The position numbers and the translations under genes are program-made. The notes under the pieces were generated by a model. That model had not been told where the DNA came from. It ran no database searches and saw only the letters and a list, made by a program, of their open reading frames with translations. From CAZIVP01 sp964542915 (lineage in GTDB: Bacteria; Calditrichota; Calditrichia; Calditrichales; Calditrichaceae), in assembly GCA_964542915.1 (NCBI GenBank), contig CAZIVP010000005.1, forward strand, positions 124,001 to 188,000: 64,000 nt of DNA, in the 5' to 3' direction. Positions 7,613 to 15,878 of this stretch are shown one piece after another; positions within the stretch are counted from its first letter, which is position 1; each line of letters starts with the position of its first letter.

Positions 7613-10207
7613 TTATTTGATTAACATCATCTTGCGGCTCATGTTGAAATCTTTGGCTTGCAGTTCATAAACGTACATCCCTGAAGCCAGATTGGAGCCG
7701 TCAAATTGTACCGTAAATTGACCCCGTGGCATATTCTTATCCACCAGTGTGGCTACTTCCTGACCCAACATATTGTAGACTTTGAGCGTCACTTTGCCGG
7801 CTTTAGCTACCGTAAATTTAATATTGGTAACCGGGTTAAACGGATTGGGGTAGTTCTGCTCAAGATCATAGGTGGTCACAATATTACCATTATCATCTTT
7901 CAGGCTAACAGGCGTAGTATCATAAATATATATAGCGCCTGCGTTGAAGTTGGCCACATAAGCCGTTTTTCCGTCCTGGCTCCAGGCCACGCCGCGCGGA
8001 CCGGTATAATCCGATGTACCCGGATCCGGCATCCAGAGATAGCCGTAATTCATTTTGTCAAAATCAAACATAACCAGGGCGTTTTCAAGTTGATCCGGGC
8101 CGCCGGAACCATAAGAATTGTCTTGCGAATACCATAATTTCCCGTCGCGCGACCAATCCACGGTAACCGTCTGTTGTGTCAAAATAGGATTACCCATATC
8201 ATCATAAAGGATGCTGTCGGCCAACGGGTAGTTTACAAAATCCTGTGTTTCATAGATGTAAACGGGATGGGGTCCTCCAGCCAGATTACAGGGGAATAAA
8301 CGTTTACCGTCAGGGCTTACTTCCATACCGCGTGCAAATCCTCCGGCAAGGGGATCCAATGTAATGGTTTGAGTGATCTCAAATGTGGACGGATCGATTA
8401 CGGAAACCGGAGACACGCCCACAACCAATCCTACATAGATAAAGCCGTCGGAATCAATGGCGGGTTTAAGCGGACTACCGTCGAAAGGCAACCAATCCAA
8501 TAAAGTTCCATCATTAGAGTCGAATTTCATGATGGCGCCGGACTGAGCATAGATGATATTGCCATCGAGGTCCACATTCATACCGCGGCAATTGGTAACG
8601 ACTATGGTGGTATCCTGTCCGTCCGGTGTTTGCGTACTCACCGAATCGATGGTCATAACGCGGTCGCCCGTTGCAGGGTCGATAACATGAAGGTTTTCGC
8701 CAAAGAAACCGCCAACCCACACGCGATCCATGGGATCAACCACTATGCCATGGGCGCCGCCTACCGTATCGAGCACGCCTTTATAGGTATAATCTAATTC
8801 CATCTCGTGCCACGGACCGGTCGGAATTTCTTCGGTGTTGTCCAGAATGACGATGGGCTGGGTACCTACATCGGGGAATGTACCGGCCGGTACACTCGAA
8901 GTGTAGAGTACTTCCTGATTGGCATCTTCATCAATATTGGCAACATCGATGATGCCCCAGCGTCCGCCTTCAGCGTAATTGGAATCGATGACCGATAATT
9001 CCCACAGAGCGGAATTCATCACTTCATCTTGAGCGCCCTGGTATTCGAGGCGGAAAATAGCCGCATGCGGATCGGAAGTGCGGGAACCGAAAACATAATC
9101 GACCTGACCGTCCAGATCCACATCACCGACAGCTCCGCCATAGGTGCCATATGCATCGTCAGCAATATACGGCGATAAATCGGCAATTTTCTCTCCTACA
9201 AGGGAATCGCCTTCTTCGCTATACTGATAGATGAATATGCCGTGACCGTCGAGCTTGCGGCCGTCATACCAACTACCGGCAATGATTTCCTGCTGCGCAT
9301 TTCCGTCGATATCCAGGACTTGGGCGCCTTTCCAGGAACCGGCTCCGGCTAACACGGAAGATTGATCTGGTAGTAACGTCCAATCTCCATTTGCATAGCT
9401 TACGCGTGTACAGACGACCTCGTCAAACAAGTAGATGGTTGAATCAAGCACAGCCACATCCCATTTGTTTTCCGTGTGATCCGGGATATCAAAATCCTTA
9501 CCGCTCACTTCCAGTGTCCAGCTTTCCGAACCATCGGCATTGTCCGGTATGTCATCAACCGAAATAACGCCAAAGAAATGACCGCCGGCCGCATCTGTAC
9601 CTTTGCGATCAGCAAAGACAATTTCGGTCGTTCCGTCCATGTCCGGATCGGCCAAAACGGCGCGGAACGGCCGCAAGTTAACATTGTCTTCAGAAACGAT
9701 GGTCCAGGCCGAATTAGGCAAGAAATTATCACCGTCGGCAACGCCCATATCATCGCTTCCATCGCCGGCCGCTTCGTAAACCAGTACCCGGTAGGGATTG
9801 GGGTTTTCTGCATCCGTATAATTGATGACCATCCAAATAATTTCTTTTTTACCATCGTTATCCAGGTCGCTCACCAACAGCGGAGGCCATGTGTTTTGTT
9901 TGGGTACCGGCGCAACCGCCGACCAAACCACTTCCCAGCTTTCACCGGCTTTTTCCAGTTTGTAAATGCGCGGTATTAATTCATCCGCAGTGTCATTCCA
10001 GTTGTTATTCACCAGGTAAATTTCAACATTGCCGTCATTATCGAGATCTTCTCCGGCAATCATATTGCCTGTGCCGCCGGTATTTTTGTCATTTTCCGGG
10101 AATGGAATATCCCCGCCACGGACAAAATCCTGAGCCACTGCCGGAGCAGAAATAAAACAAAACATGAACATGGCCACTAAAGATACAATCGCAATTTTGT
10201 GCTTCAT
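7613..10207 (-). CDS. Secreted FG-GAP/beta-propeller protein with T9SS sorting domain
   Basis: I start it at the ATG at 10207, preceded by AAGGAGGG 8 nt away; an in-frame upstream extension would lack a signal peptide. The 864-residue product has a signal peptide (MKHKIAIVSLVAMFMF, ending AVAQ). The N-terminal half has at least five FG-GAP/VCBS-type calcium-loop motifs (DLDNDGNVE, DLDNDGKKE, DPDMDGTTE, DVDLDGQVD, NIDEDANQE). The second half is an NHL/YVTN-like propeller (GGAHGIVVDPMDRVWVGGFF, GFARGMEVSPDGKRLFPCN). The C-terminus is a classical T9SS type A domain (LEQNYPNPFNPVTNIKF, then ASGMYVYELQ, ending MLIK). No catalytic site is evident; I infer a surface-exposed binding or scaffolding protein. 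It is last in the row that starts with the receptor at 19076, 141 bp after the previous gene, and ends at a strong terminator. Confidence 0.88.
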   Translation of the reverse strand: MKHKIAIVSLVAMFMFCFISAPAVAQDFVRGGDIPFPENDKNTGGTGNMIAGEDLDNDGNVEIYLVNNNWNDTADELIPRIYKLEKAGESWEVVWSAVAPVPKQNTWPPLLVSDLDNDGKKEIIWMVINYTDAENPNPYRVLVYEAAGDGSDDMGVADGDNFLPNSAWTIVSEDNVNLRPFRAVLADPDMDGTTEIVFADRKGTDAAGGHFFGVISVDDIPDNADGSESWTLEVSGKDFDIPDHTENKWDVAVLDSTIYLFDEVVCTRVSYANGDWTLLPDQSSVLAGAGSWKGAQVLDIDGNAQQEIIAGSWYDGRKLDGHGIFIYQYSEEGDSLVGEKIADLSPYIADDAYGTYGGAVGDVDLDGQVDYVFGSRTSDPHAAIFRLEYQGAQDEVMNSALWELSVIDSNYAEGGRWGIIDVANIDEDANQEVLYTSSVPAGTFPDVGTQPIVILDNTEEIPTGPWHEMELDYTYKGVLDTVGGAHGIVVDPMDRVWVGGFFGENLHVIDPATGDRVMTIDSVSTQTPDGQDTTIVVTNCRGMNVDLDGNIIYAQSGAIMKFDSNDGTLLDWLPFDGSPLKPAIDSDGFIYVGLVVGVSPVSVIDPSTFEITQTITLDPLAGGFARGMEVSPDGKRLFPCNLAGGPHPVYIYETQDFVNYPLADSILYDDMGNPILTQQTVTVDWSRDGKLWYSQDNSYGSGGPDQLENALVMFDFDKMNYGYLWMPDPGTSDYTGPRGVAWSQDGKTAYVANFNAGAIYIYDTTPVSLKDDNGNIVTTYDLEQNYPNPFNPVTNIKFTVAKAGKVTLKVYNMLGQEVATLVDKNMPRGQFTVQFDGSNLASGMYVYELQAKDFNMSRKMMLIK

Positions 10208-10348
10208 AAATCGGACCCTCCTTAAAATAAGTTTAACATTTTTGTTACTTTTCTTAACACAAAGAAACCATGAATGCGCGTAATCACCTCCTTTTGTTGT
10301 TACATTCAACTTATTGCATTTATTATGACGGTTTGGAACCTCATTTAA

Positions 10349-11593
10349 TTATTCTCTTCCATAATAGGGCGCTCCCGGAATGCCCACATCGATTTTTAAA
10401 ACCTGAGACTGTTTTGCATCAGGAGTCTGCCTTACAGCAAAAATGTTATTCCCATGCCATACCAGATTTTTAAGTTGGGGTTTGATTAAACCGGGATATT
10501 GAATACGGTGCGTGCCACTTTCAGGATTAAATATGAACAGCGCATCCGGTGAACTGTTGCTTGCCAGGTACATATCGCCCGTTGCGGAGAATGTAACAGC
10601 ATTAATATCAGAATCAATCCAATCGGCGGCCGTCGCATCCAGTATCTCTTCTCGTGCGTCAACCAGGCCGTCGGCATTGATTTTCTGGCGCCACACTTTT
10701 TGCTGACCGGCGTCTTCATCCCTGCCGACGGTATATACGTACACACCGCTATCATCTTCATATACCCGAATTGTATAGAGATCCATAGGATAAGTATCCA
10801 GCGTTTCGGCAGTACCATCGGGTTTTATTCGAACCAACTCGTCCTGAACGGTTGCCCATACATTCTGGTAGGGATCAAAATCCAAATCCCACGGTATTTT
10901 GCCGAAGCTTGCAAATGTGGTCGTGCTTCCGTCTTCATTAATTATTTGGATTTGTTTAAGTCGGCCATAATTAAACGCCACATATAAGCGGTTATCAGGT
11001 CCGTATTTCATGCCGTTGGACTGCTGATAAAGCGTATTCTCCATAAAAGTTTCCGTAACGCCCTCCGGTGTAATTTTTAGCATGGTACCTTCTGCAGGAT
11101 CCAGCAGCCTTTTACATTGTACATAGATATTTCCTTCCGGATCGGCGGCTATGCTATACGCGACATGGATTGGTTTCAATTCGGCCACGCCGCCAAAGGT
11201 GGTATCCACCGCAGCTTTCAGTTCATATAGCACCGGCTCGCTGAATAATTCCGATCCATTGGCAGCAACTTTAACTTTTATGGAATCTTGAATGTAATTT
11301 GGCGACTTAATTAAAATTTCAGACTCAGAGGCCTCCAGTACCTGTGCTCTTACGTTATCGAAGAATACCAAATTATAAGCGTTATAGGGTTGTCTTGACG
11401 AAAAGTGTTGCCCATAGATATGAATGTTGCCAACGCCTGCGTAACTACTTTCGGCCGGTTCCATTTCCTGAATAACCGGCTGCGGCGCACTTTGCCAATC
11501 AGGATCATACAAACTGGGCGTCTCCTCTTCAGCGCAAGCCATTAATAAAAGACCGCTAATAAACACCTTGATCCCATTCATTAAATAGTTCAT
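10349..11593 (-). CDS. TIG-domain plus propeller lipoprotein (SusE/SusF-position surface lipoprotein)
   Basis: The 414-residue product has a lipoprotein signal with lipobox LLMAC (Cys at about residue 19). An IPT/TIG immunoglobulin-like domain (about 40-125; EMEPAESSYAGVGNIHIYG) is followed by an NHL/SMP-30-like six-bladed propeller (about 135-414; KPIHVAYSIAADPEGNIYVQ, GMKYGPDNRLYVAFNYG, VTFSATGDMYLASN). In Bacteroidota, TIG plus NHL lipoproteins are common next to SusCD pairs, where they bind glycan at the surface; that role is inferred here from architecture and position. ATG at 11593 follows GCAGGAG by 9 nt. It lies 72 bp after the PorV-like gene, in the same direction, and is probably part of the 19076 operon. 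Confidence 0.85.
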   Translation of the reverse strand: MNYLMNGIKVFISGLLLMACAEEETPSLYDPDWQSAPQPVIQEMEPAESSYAGVGNIHIYGQHFSSRQPYNAYNLVFFDNVRAQVLEASESEILIKSPNYIQDSIKVKVAANGSELFSEPVLYELKAAVDTTFGGVAELKPIHVAYSIAADPEGNIYVQCKRLLDPAEGTMLKITPEGVTETFMENTLYQQSNGMKYGPDNRLYVAFNYGRLKQIQIINEDGSTTTFASFGKIPWDLDFDPYQNVWATVQDELVRIKPDGTAETLDTYPMDLYTIRVYEDDSGVYVYTVGRDEDAGQQKVWRQKINADGLVDAREEILDATAADWIDSDINAVTFSATGDMYLASNSSPDALFIFNPESGTHRIQYPGLIKPQLKNLVWHGNNIFAVRQTPDAKQSQVLKIDVGIPGAPYYGRE

Positions 11594-11665
11594 ATACGCA
11601 CTCCTGCAAAAGAAACTTTAAAATCGTTTAATTTCTGGTTCATATAATCCACCGCATCGTTTTCA

Positions 11666-12691
11666 TTAAAACATAAATTGCAATGTAAATCGGTGTACTT
11701 CATTAAAAATACCGAAAGGCGTATACGCGTAGTCTACCGATAATTCAAAATCGACCAGCGATTGCCGAAATCCGGCGCCCATATTAATCTGCTGTTCATC
11801 CGTTGGGGCCGTGTATCCCATGCGAAAAGCAAACGTGTTCATAAAAATATATTCCGTACCAACGTCTATTTGTTCGGTATAATCGCGGGGATGAGACGCA
11901 TCAACAGAAAGAATCAGGGTATGCTGCTTAGGATTAACATCCATTAAATCCATCATGTCCATGGAAAGGCCCATTTTGAAGGTCAATGGTAACTGGAAAG
12001 ACTCCTCATAATACTCAATTTCCTGTGAAAAATTGCGTACATTCATGCCAAAATTAAGGCTCCTGAAGCCCGTTTTATAAAGAATCCCGAAATCCACCGC
12101 CATCACATCTGCGGATAAATCATCGGCTTGCAACGATTGTTGTTCATCGAAATTCGTAACACCGCCTGTCAGATTTTGCTTCACATATTTAATTTGTCCA
12201 CCCACCGAGAATTTATCGGTTAAGGATTTAGCGTAACCCATCCCAAATGAGAATGCCGTGGGGCTAAATTTTTGCGTATCCAAAAAGCCTTGTTCATTGT
12301 TGGCCAGGATTGTACCCTGAAAAGAACCATAATCAACAGACAATGCAGAGAATCCAAAAACACCGAAGCGACCATTTTGCGGAGCAATGGCCATACTACC
12401 GTAAAAATAATTGATGTCTGCGATCCATTGCATGCTTCCCAGGGATACATGGGCAAAATCGCGCAGACGAGACATGGAGGCGGGATTATAAAAAAGAGCG
12501 GTGGAATAGACTTCCATGGAAGCCATGGCGCTACTCAATGCGCTTGCCCGGGCATCGACCGATACCTGTAAGAATTTCATGCCGGTTTGGGCTAATTTCT
12601 CCCGCTCGATATCGCCCTGGCTATATGCTTGCCGGTTAAATTGAGTTAAAAATAACAAGCTTATTGCTAAAATAATTATTAATTTTTTCAT
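11666..12691 (-). CDS. PorV/PorQ family outer-membrane barrel protein
   Basis: The product is about 341 residues. It has a signal peptide (MKKLIIILAISLLFL, ending YSQG) and the hallmark N-terminal block of the PorV/PorQ (UPF0164-like) family: FLQVSVDARASALSSAMAS, then ALFYNPASM. Gly/aromatic-rich strands follow, ending in an aromatic residue (FTLQFMF). The frame extends to ATG 12697 and TTG 12703; I prefer 12691 because GGGT sits about 6 nt before it. In Bacteroidota PorV is the shuttle that receives T9SS cargo or carries other surface proteins. Here it follows the secreted partner protein by only 20 bp, as does its counterpart at 24416-25408, which suggests a dedicated role with that partner. 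Confidence 0.88.
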   Translation of the reverse strand: MKKLIIILAISLLFLTQFNRQAYSQGDIEREKLAQTGMKFLQVSVDARASALSSAMASMEVYSTALFYNPASMSRLRDFAHVSLGSMQWIADINYFYGSMAIAPQNGRFGVFGFSALSVDYGSFQGTILANNEQGFLDTQKFSPTAFSFGMGYAKSLTDKFSVGGQIKYVKQNLTGGVTNFDEQQSLQADDLSADVMAVDFGILYKTGFRSLNFGMNVRNFSQEIEYYEESFQLPLTFKMGLSMDMMDLMDVNPKQHTLILSVDASHPRDYTEQIDVGTEYIFMNTFAFRMGYTAPTDEQQINMGAGFRQSLVDFELSVDYAYTPFGIFNEVHRFTLQFMF

Positions 12692-12711
12692 TGCCATACC
12701 CAATTATTTTA

Positions 12712-14850
12712 TTAACGCACGATTACAAATTTTATAATCTTGCTATCACCTTTTTCATACAAAACTTCATTTGTGTTTTGATCGATGATATCTTCCGTTA
12801 CTTCAATATGCGCAATATAAATCCCACTGACTACCACCTGGTTTGAGGAGGTCGTCGCGTTCCAATAAGCATCGCCACTGCCATCAACGTGATCGATGGT
12901 TTTTACCAGTTCACCGCTCTCGGTAAAAATTTTGATTCGGCATTGGCCCGGAATGTTGAAGAAGGCTAATTTGTCGCCTTCTCCTTTAAACCGTAAGCGG
13001 TTTTCATCCGAAGCGATGATGAAAGGATTGGGGACAACCCGAATTTGATCCAACGAATAACGATCGTCGGCAAGAGGCGATCCCCCTTGCGGACGCTTTA
13101 AAAAGGCCGGATCGTAGGACTGTGTATAATAACGGTTGCTGACCAATCCGTTTTCTCCGACAGATTGGATGTAGTAATAATATCCGATACCACGCACCGG
13201 AGTTACATCGTCGTAACTGCGTTCATCCCGTCCGGCTTCATAAATGAGTTCCGGTTCCTCCAAAGGATTATCGTATTCACCCTTCATGCGATAAATGCGA
13301 AACCCCGCCAGGTTTTGTTCATCGTAAACCTCCCAGCTTAAGGAAATACGGTCACCGCCGCCTTCAATATTGAAAATACTCGGCGGTTTGGGCGGTTGGG
13401 GGATGTTATATCCGGATGTGTAATTATCAATGATATTGCGGTAGGTTTTAAATAATGAATCTTTGCCTGATAATACATATTGGTTTTTTGTTTCTGCATC
13501 TATCTGACCGCGCTTATATTGCTTACCATAAGTTATGCATTTTTGGGTGCTTAACCCGTCGACGGCTTCGGCCATCACAATGTGTAGCGTGTCGCCAGGA
13601 CCCAACTCATAGGGGCCGTAGCCGTTCCCGGCAGAAAACCCTCCCGGCTCTCCCGCTCTGGGCGGGGACAGGTCAAGGTTCGGACCGTTCGTTTGTCTGT
13701 AAAACTCGCCGGTGGGCTCCACCGCCCAGGCATGCCGTGGTTGCATGTGCCCGTATTCCATCCAGGCATAACGTTCCTGCATTTCCGATACATTATATGG
13801 ATCACTGTTGGGGCCGGTTTCGGGCAAATCCGAACCGTACCAGCCTGTGGTGCTCGGCTGAGCCGGATCATCCACCGGGTTATTGGCCGATTCATCGGCG
13901 TGGAGCGTCAGAATTCCCATAAACTGGGGAGCACCGAGCCTTCCAACCGTATCGTACGAAGCCACATACGGAGCGAAAGGTCTCCAGATGGGGCCACCGA
14001 TATTGTCGTAATCCACCACTTTATCCGGGAAATAGCCGTGCCATGCAAACTGCGTCCGTATTGCTTTGCCGTTATACTCGCGTTCCTCCGGGGGATCGTC
14101 GTATATATCGGGATTTTCCGGACCGTCGCCGCGTGCGTCCAGCATTGTATTCATGCCCCAACCCGTACCATTTCCGATGATATACCGCGTTTGAAAACAG
14201 GCAGACCAACGGTACTGCCAAAAAAAGTAAAGATCGTGGATCGTGTTATCAGGCAATTCGATTTCGAGGTCATCATCAATATTGCCCGTATTGACAAATG
14301 TATATTCGTAGATCATATAGTTGTCGTGATTGGTATTACTAAACTGCATAATCTTGCGAGTCATCGTAATTCCGAGCAGAGTATTAACTTTATTAATAAT
14401 CATCCGGTCGCTGGGGATGGTCTCATCGATATAGTCAATTTCGATGCTCTTTTCAAACGTGGGCACGCCGTCCACGTACACCTGCGGTTGGTCATACTTT
14501 GCAACCATGTCCATTTGTAAGGGGAAAAACTCGCCAAATCCCTGAGATCGCGGTCCGACGGTAATGACGCGGTAAGGTAAAACTTCTCCACGTTCATCCG
14601 TAAAGTCTTTACAACCAATCCAAAGACCTTTGGCCGCCTGGCTATCCTGATAGGGTAGTATGGCAGGCCACTGCAAACCATCCTGCTGGCTGGCGGAAGA
14701 AGACCGGCCGATTTCTATTTCGCAGCCCATTTCAGAAAACCAGTTGTGTAATGAGCCTGCATTCATCCAATAATACTTTTGCGCATCTGCGTTAATCACT
14801 GTTGATAGTATAATTACCATCACAAACAGAACATATTGTGTTTGCTTCAT
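12712..14850 (-). CDS. Secreted FlgD/Fn3-type partner protein of the middle TonB module
   Basis: I place the start at ATG 14850 (GAGG about 6 nt upstream); a TTG four codons earlier overlaps that ribosome site. The 712-residue product has a signal peptide (KQTQYVLFVMVIILSTVIN). A long N-terminal region is shared with the gene at 1-1507 and, more distantly, 22367-24391 (LWIGCKDF; NHDNYMIYEYTFVN). A fibronectin-III domain lies at about 500-590 (GGDRISLSWEVYDEQNLAGF). The C-terminal FlgD-Ig-like region contains IRVVPNPFI and ends KIIKFVIVR. This C-terminus resembles a T9SS sorting domain, but differs from the NYPNPFNP type of neighbouring proteins. No enzymatic motif is visible. It sits between the RskA-like lipoprotein and the PorV-like gene. 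I infer a secreted ligand-capture or surface protein. Confidence 0.85.
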   Translation of the reverse strand: MKQTQYVLFVMVIILSTVINADAQKYYWMNAGSLHNWFSEMGCEIEIGRSSSASQQDGLQWPAILPYQDSQAAKGLWIGCKDFTDERGEVLPYRVITVGPRSQGFGEFFPLQMDMVAKYDQPQVYVDGVPTFEKSIEIDYIDETIPSDRMIINKVNTLLGITMTRKIMQFSNTNHDNYMIYEYTFVNTGNIDDDLEIELPDNTIHDLYFFWQYRWSACFQTRYIIGNGTGWGMNTMLDARGDGPENPDIYDDPPEEREYNGKAIRTQFAWHGYFPDKVVDYDNIGGPIWRPFAPYVASYDTVGRLGAPQFMGILTLHADESANNPVDDPAQPSTTGWYGSDLPETGPNSDPYNVSEMQERYAWMEYGHMQPRHAWAVEPTGEFYRQTNGPNLDLSPPRAGEPGGFSAGNGYGPYELGPGDTLHIVMAEAVDGLSTQKCITYGKQYKRGQIDAETKNQYVLSGKDSLFKTYRNIIDNYTSGYNIPQPPKPPSIFNIEGGGDRISLSWEVYDEQNLAGFRIYRMKGEYDNPLEEPELIYEAGRDERSYDDVTPVRGIGYYYYIQSVGENGLVSNRYYTQSYDPAFLKRPQGGSPLADDRYSLDQIRVVPNPFIIASDENRLRFKGEGDKLAFFNIPGQCRIKIFTESGELVKTIDHVDGSGDAYWNATTSSNQVVVSGIYIAHIEVTEDIIDQNTNEVLYEKGDSKIIKFVIVR

Positions 14851-14889
14851 ATTGATCCTCAAAAATTTCTTTTATGAAGTACAAATGAA

Positions 14890-15861
14890 TTATTCATATA
14901 TCTTTAAATCATATCGTACATTAAACACCGGGAACGCTGATAAATTGTTTTCCAGGTAATAAATTTGCATTGTATCCGCATCAGCGGGAATTGTCGTTTG
15001 TAAAGGAATTGCCGTAAAAGGCTCTTTGCTGTAGGCAGGATAGGGTGGGTGCAATGCAATCATAAGTTCAGTCCCTGAAAGGTCGAGCGGGAAACCGATG
15101 CCCAGCGTATCATTGCTAATAAAATCCTGGCCCGGGAAATCATAACCCGATTGAGCGCCGCCAAAAGCGTTTTCCATATCCGCGCCCACTGGGCTGGAAA
15201 AACGTCCGGTGGACAAGGTGTCGCCGTTAATTAGAACCCAGCCTTCATAATACCAGTTATCGGTTAAATCGGGCAGTTTTAGTCCGGCAATCAGATTTTG
15301 CAAACTATCGCGATTTACAAACCAGACGCCGCTTTTGGGGTTTGTTTTTTGCGGATCTGTGGGAGTATCCAGCATATAAGAGCCCGTCGCTTCTGCGAAA
15401 TCAAAACGGCTATATGGTTTTAACGCTGCCAAATTACCATAAATGGGCGCCGACATAATTACAAACCGGCCTGGATCGGCTTCCACGGTGTCAGTAACCA
15501 CAACCGCTCCCGTATCTATTGTAACGAGACGAAAGCCGGGATAGGGATCGGCTTCAATCGTTAGTAAAAAAGCCGTCGCTTGCTGGATATAGCCTGGCTC
15601 AATGGTAAACGTCTTCTCTATGGGTGCGCCGTCGTCTTCTTCAGGATTAAAGGTACCGATACTTTTATAGTAAACGCCTTCGGCGCCTTCAACTTCGGCC
15701 CATAATTCATACCAGGCCGAATCGCCAAGAGAGTAAAGACCATTTGCTTCGATGCTAACACTCGATATCTGTTGCCCTGTGCTTAAAATGCCGTTCTCTT
15801 CACATGCAGTGAAAATCAACAGAATGAGACCAATCGTTAACCCGCTTATAACGTGTTTCAT
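14890..15861 (-). CDS. Lipoprotein with RskA/anti-sigma-K-like segments, function unknown
   Basis: The 323-residue product has a lipoprotein signal ending in LLIFTAC (Cys at about residue 20). The mature part is predicted beta-rich. Two segments recall the extracytoplasmic domain of RskA/anti-sigma-K-like proteins: SGVWFVNRD and, after LPDLTDNWYYEGW, VLINGDTLSTGRFSSP. There is no zinc-binding anti-sigma domain and no sigma gene nearby, so an anti-sigma function is not supported; the similarity may only reflect the fold. It is the second gene after the receptor at 19076 (17 bp gap) and precedes the partner protein by 39 bp. ATG 15861 follows AAGGAT. It could be a surface lipoprotein taking the place SusD has in other loci; this is a guess from position. 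Confidence 0.72.
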   Translation of the reverse strand: MKHVISGLTIGLILLIFTACEENGILSTGQQISSVSIEANGLYSLGDSAWYELWAEVEGAEGVYYKSIGTFNPEEDDGAPIEKTFTIEPGYIQQATAFLLTIEADPYPGFRLVTIDTGAVVVTDTVEADPGRFVIMSAPIYGNLAALKPYSRFDFAEATGSYMLDTPTDPQKTNPKSGVWFVNRDSLQNLIAGLKLPDLTDNWYYEGWVLINGDTLSTGRFSSPVGADMENAFGGAQSGYDFPGQDFISNDTLGIGFPLDLSGTELMIALHPPYPAYSKEPFTAIPLQTTIPADADTMQIYYLENNLSAFPVFNVRYDLKIYE

Positions 15862-15878
15862 TGAAACTTATCCTTTTA

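Noticed and set aside
13693..14520. 275-codon open frame on the plus strand
   Set aside because: Antisense to the secreted partner gene at 12712-14850, with no supporting signals.
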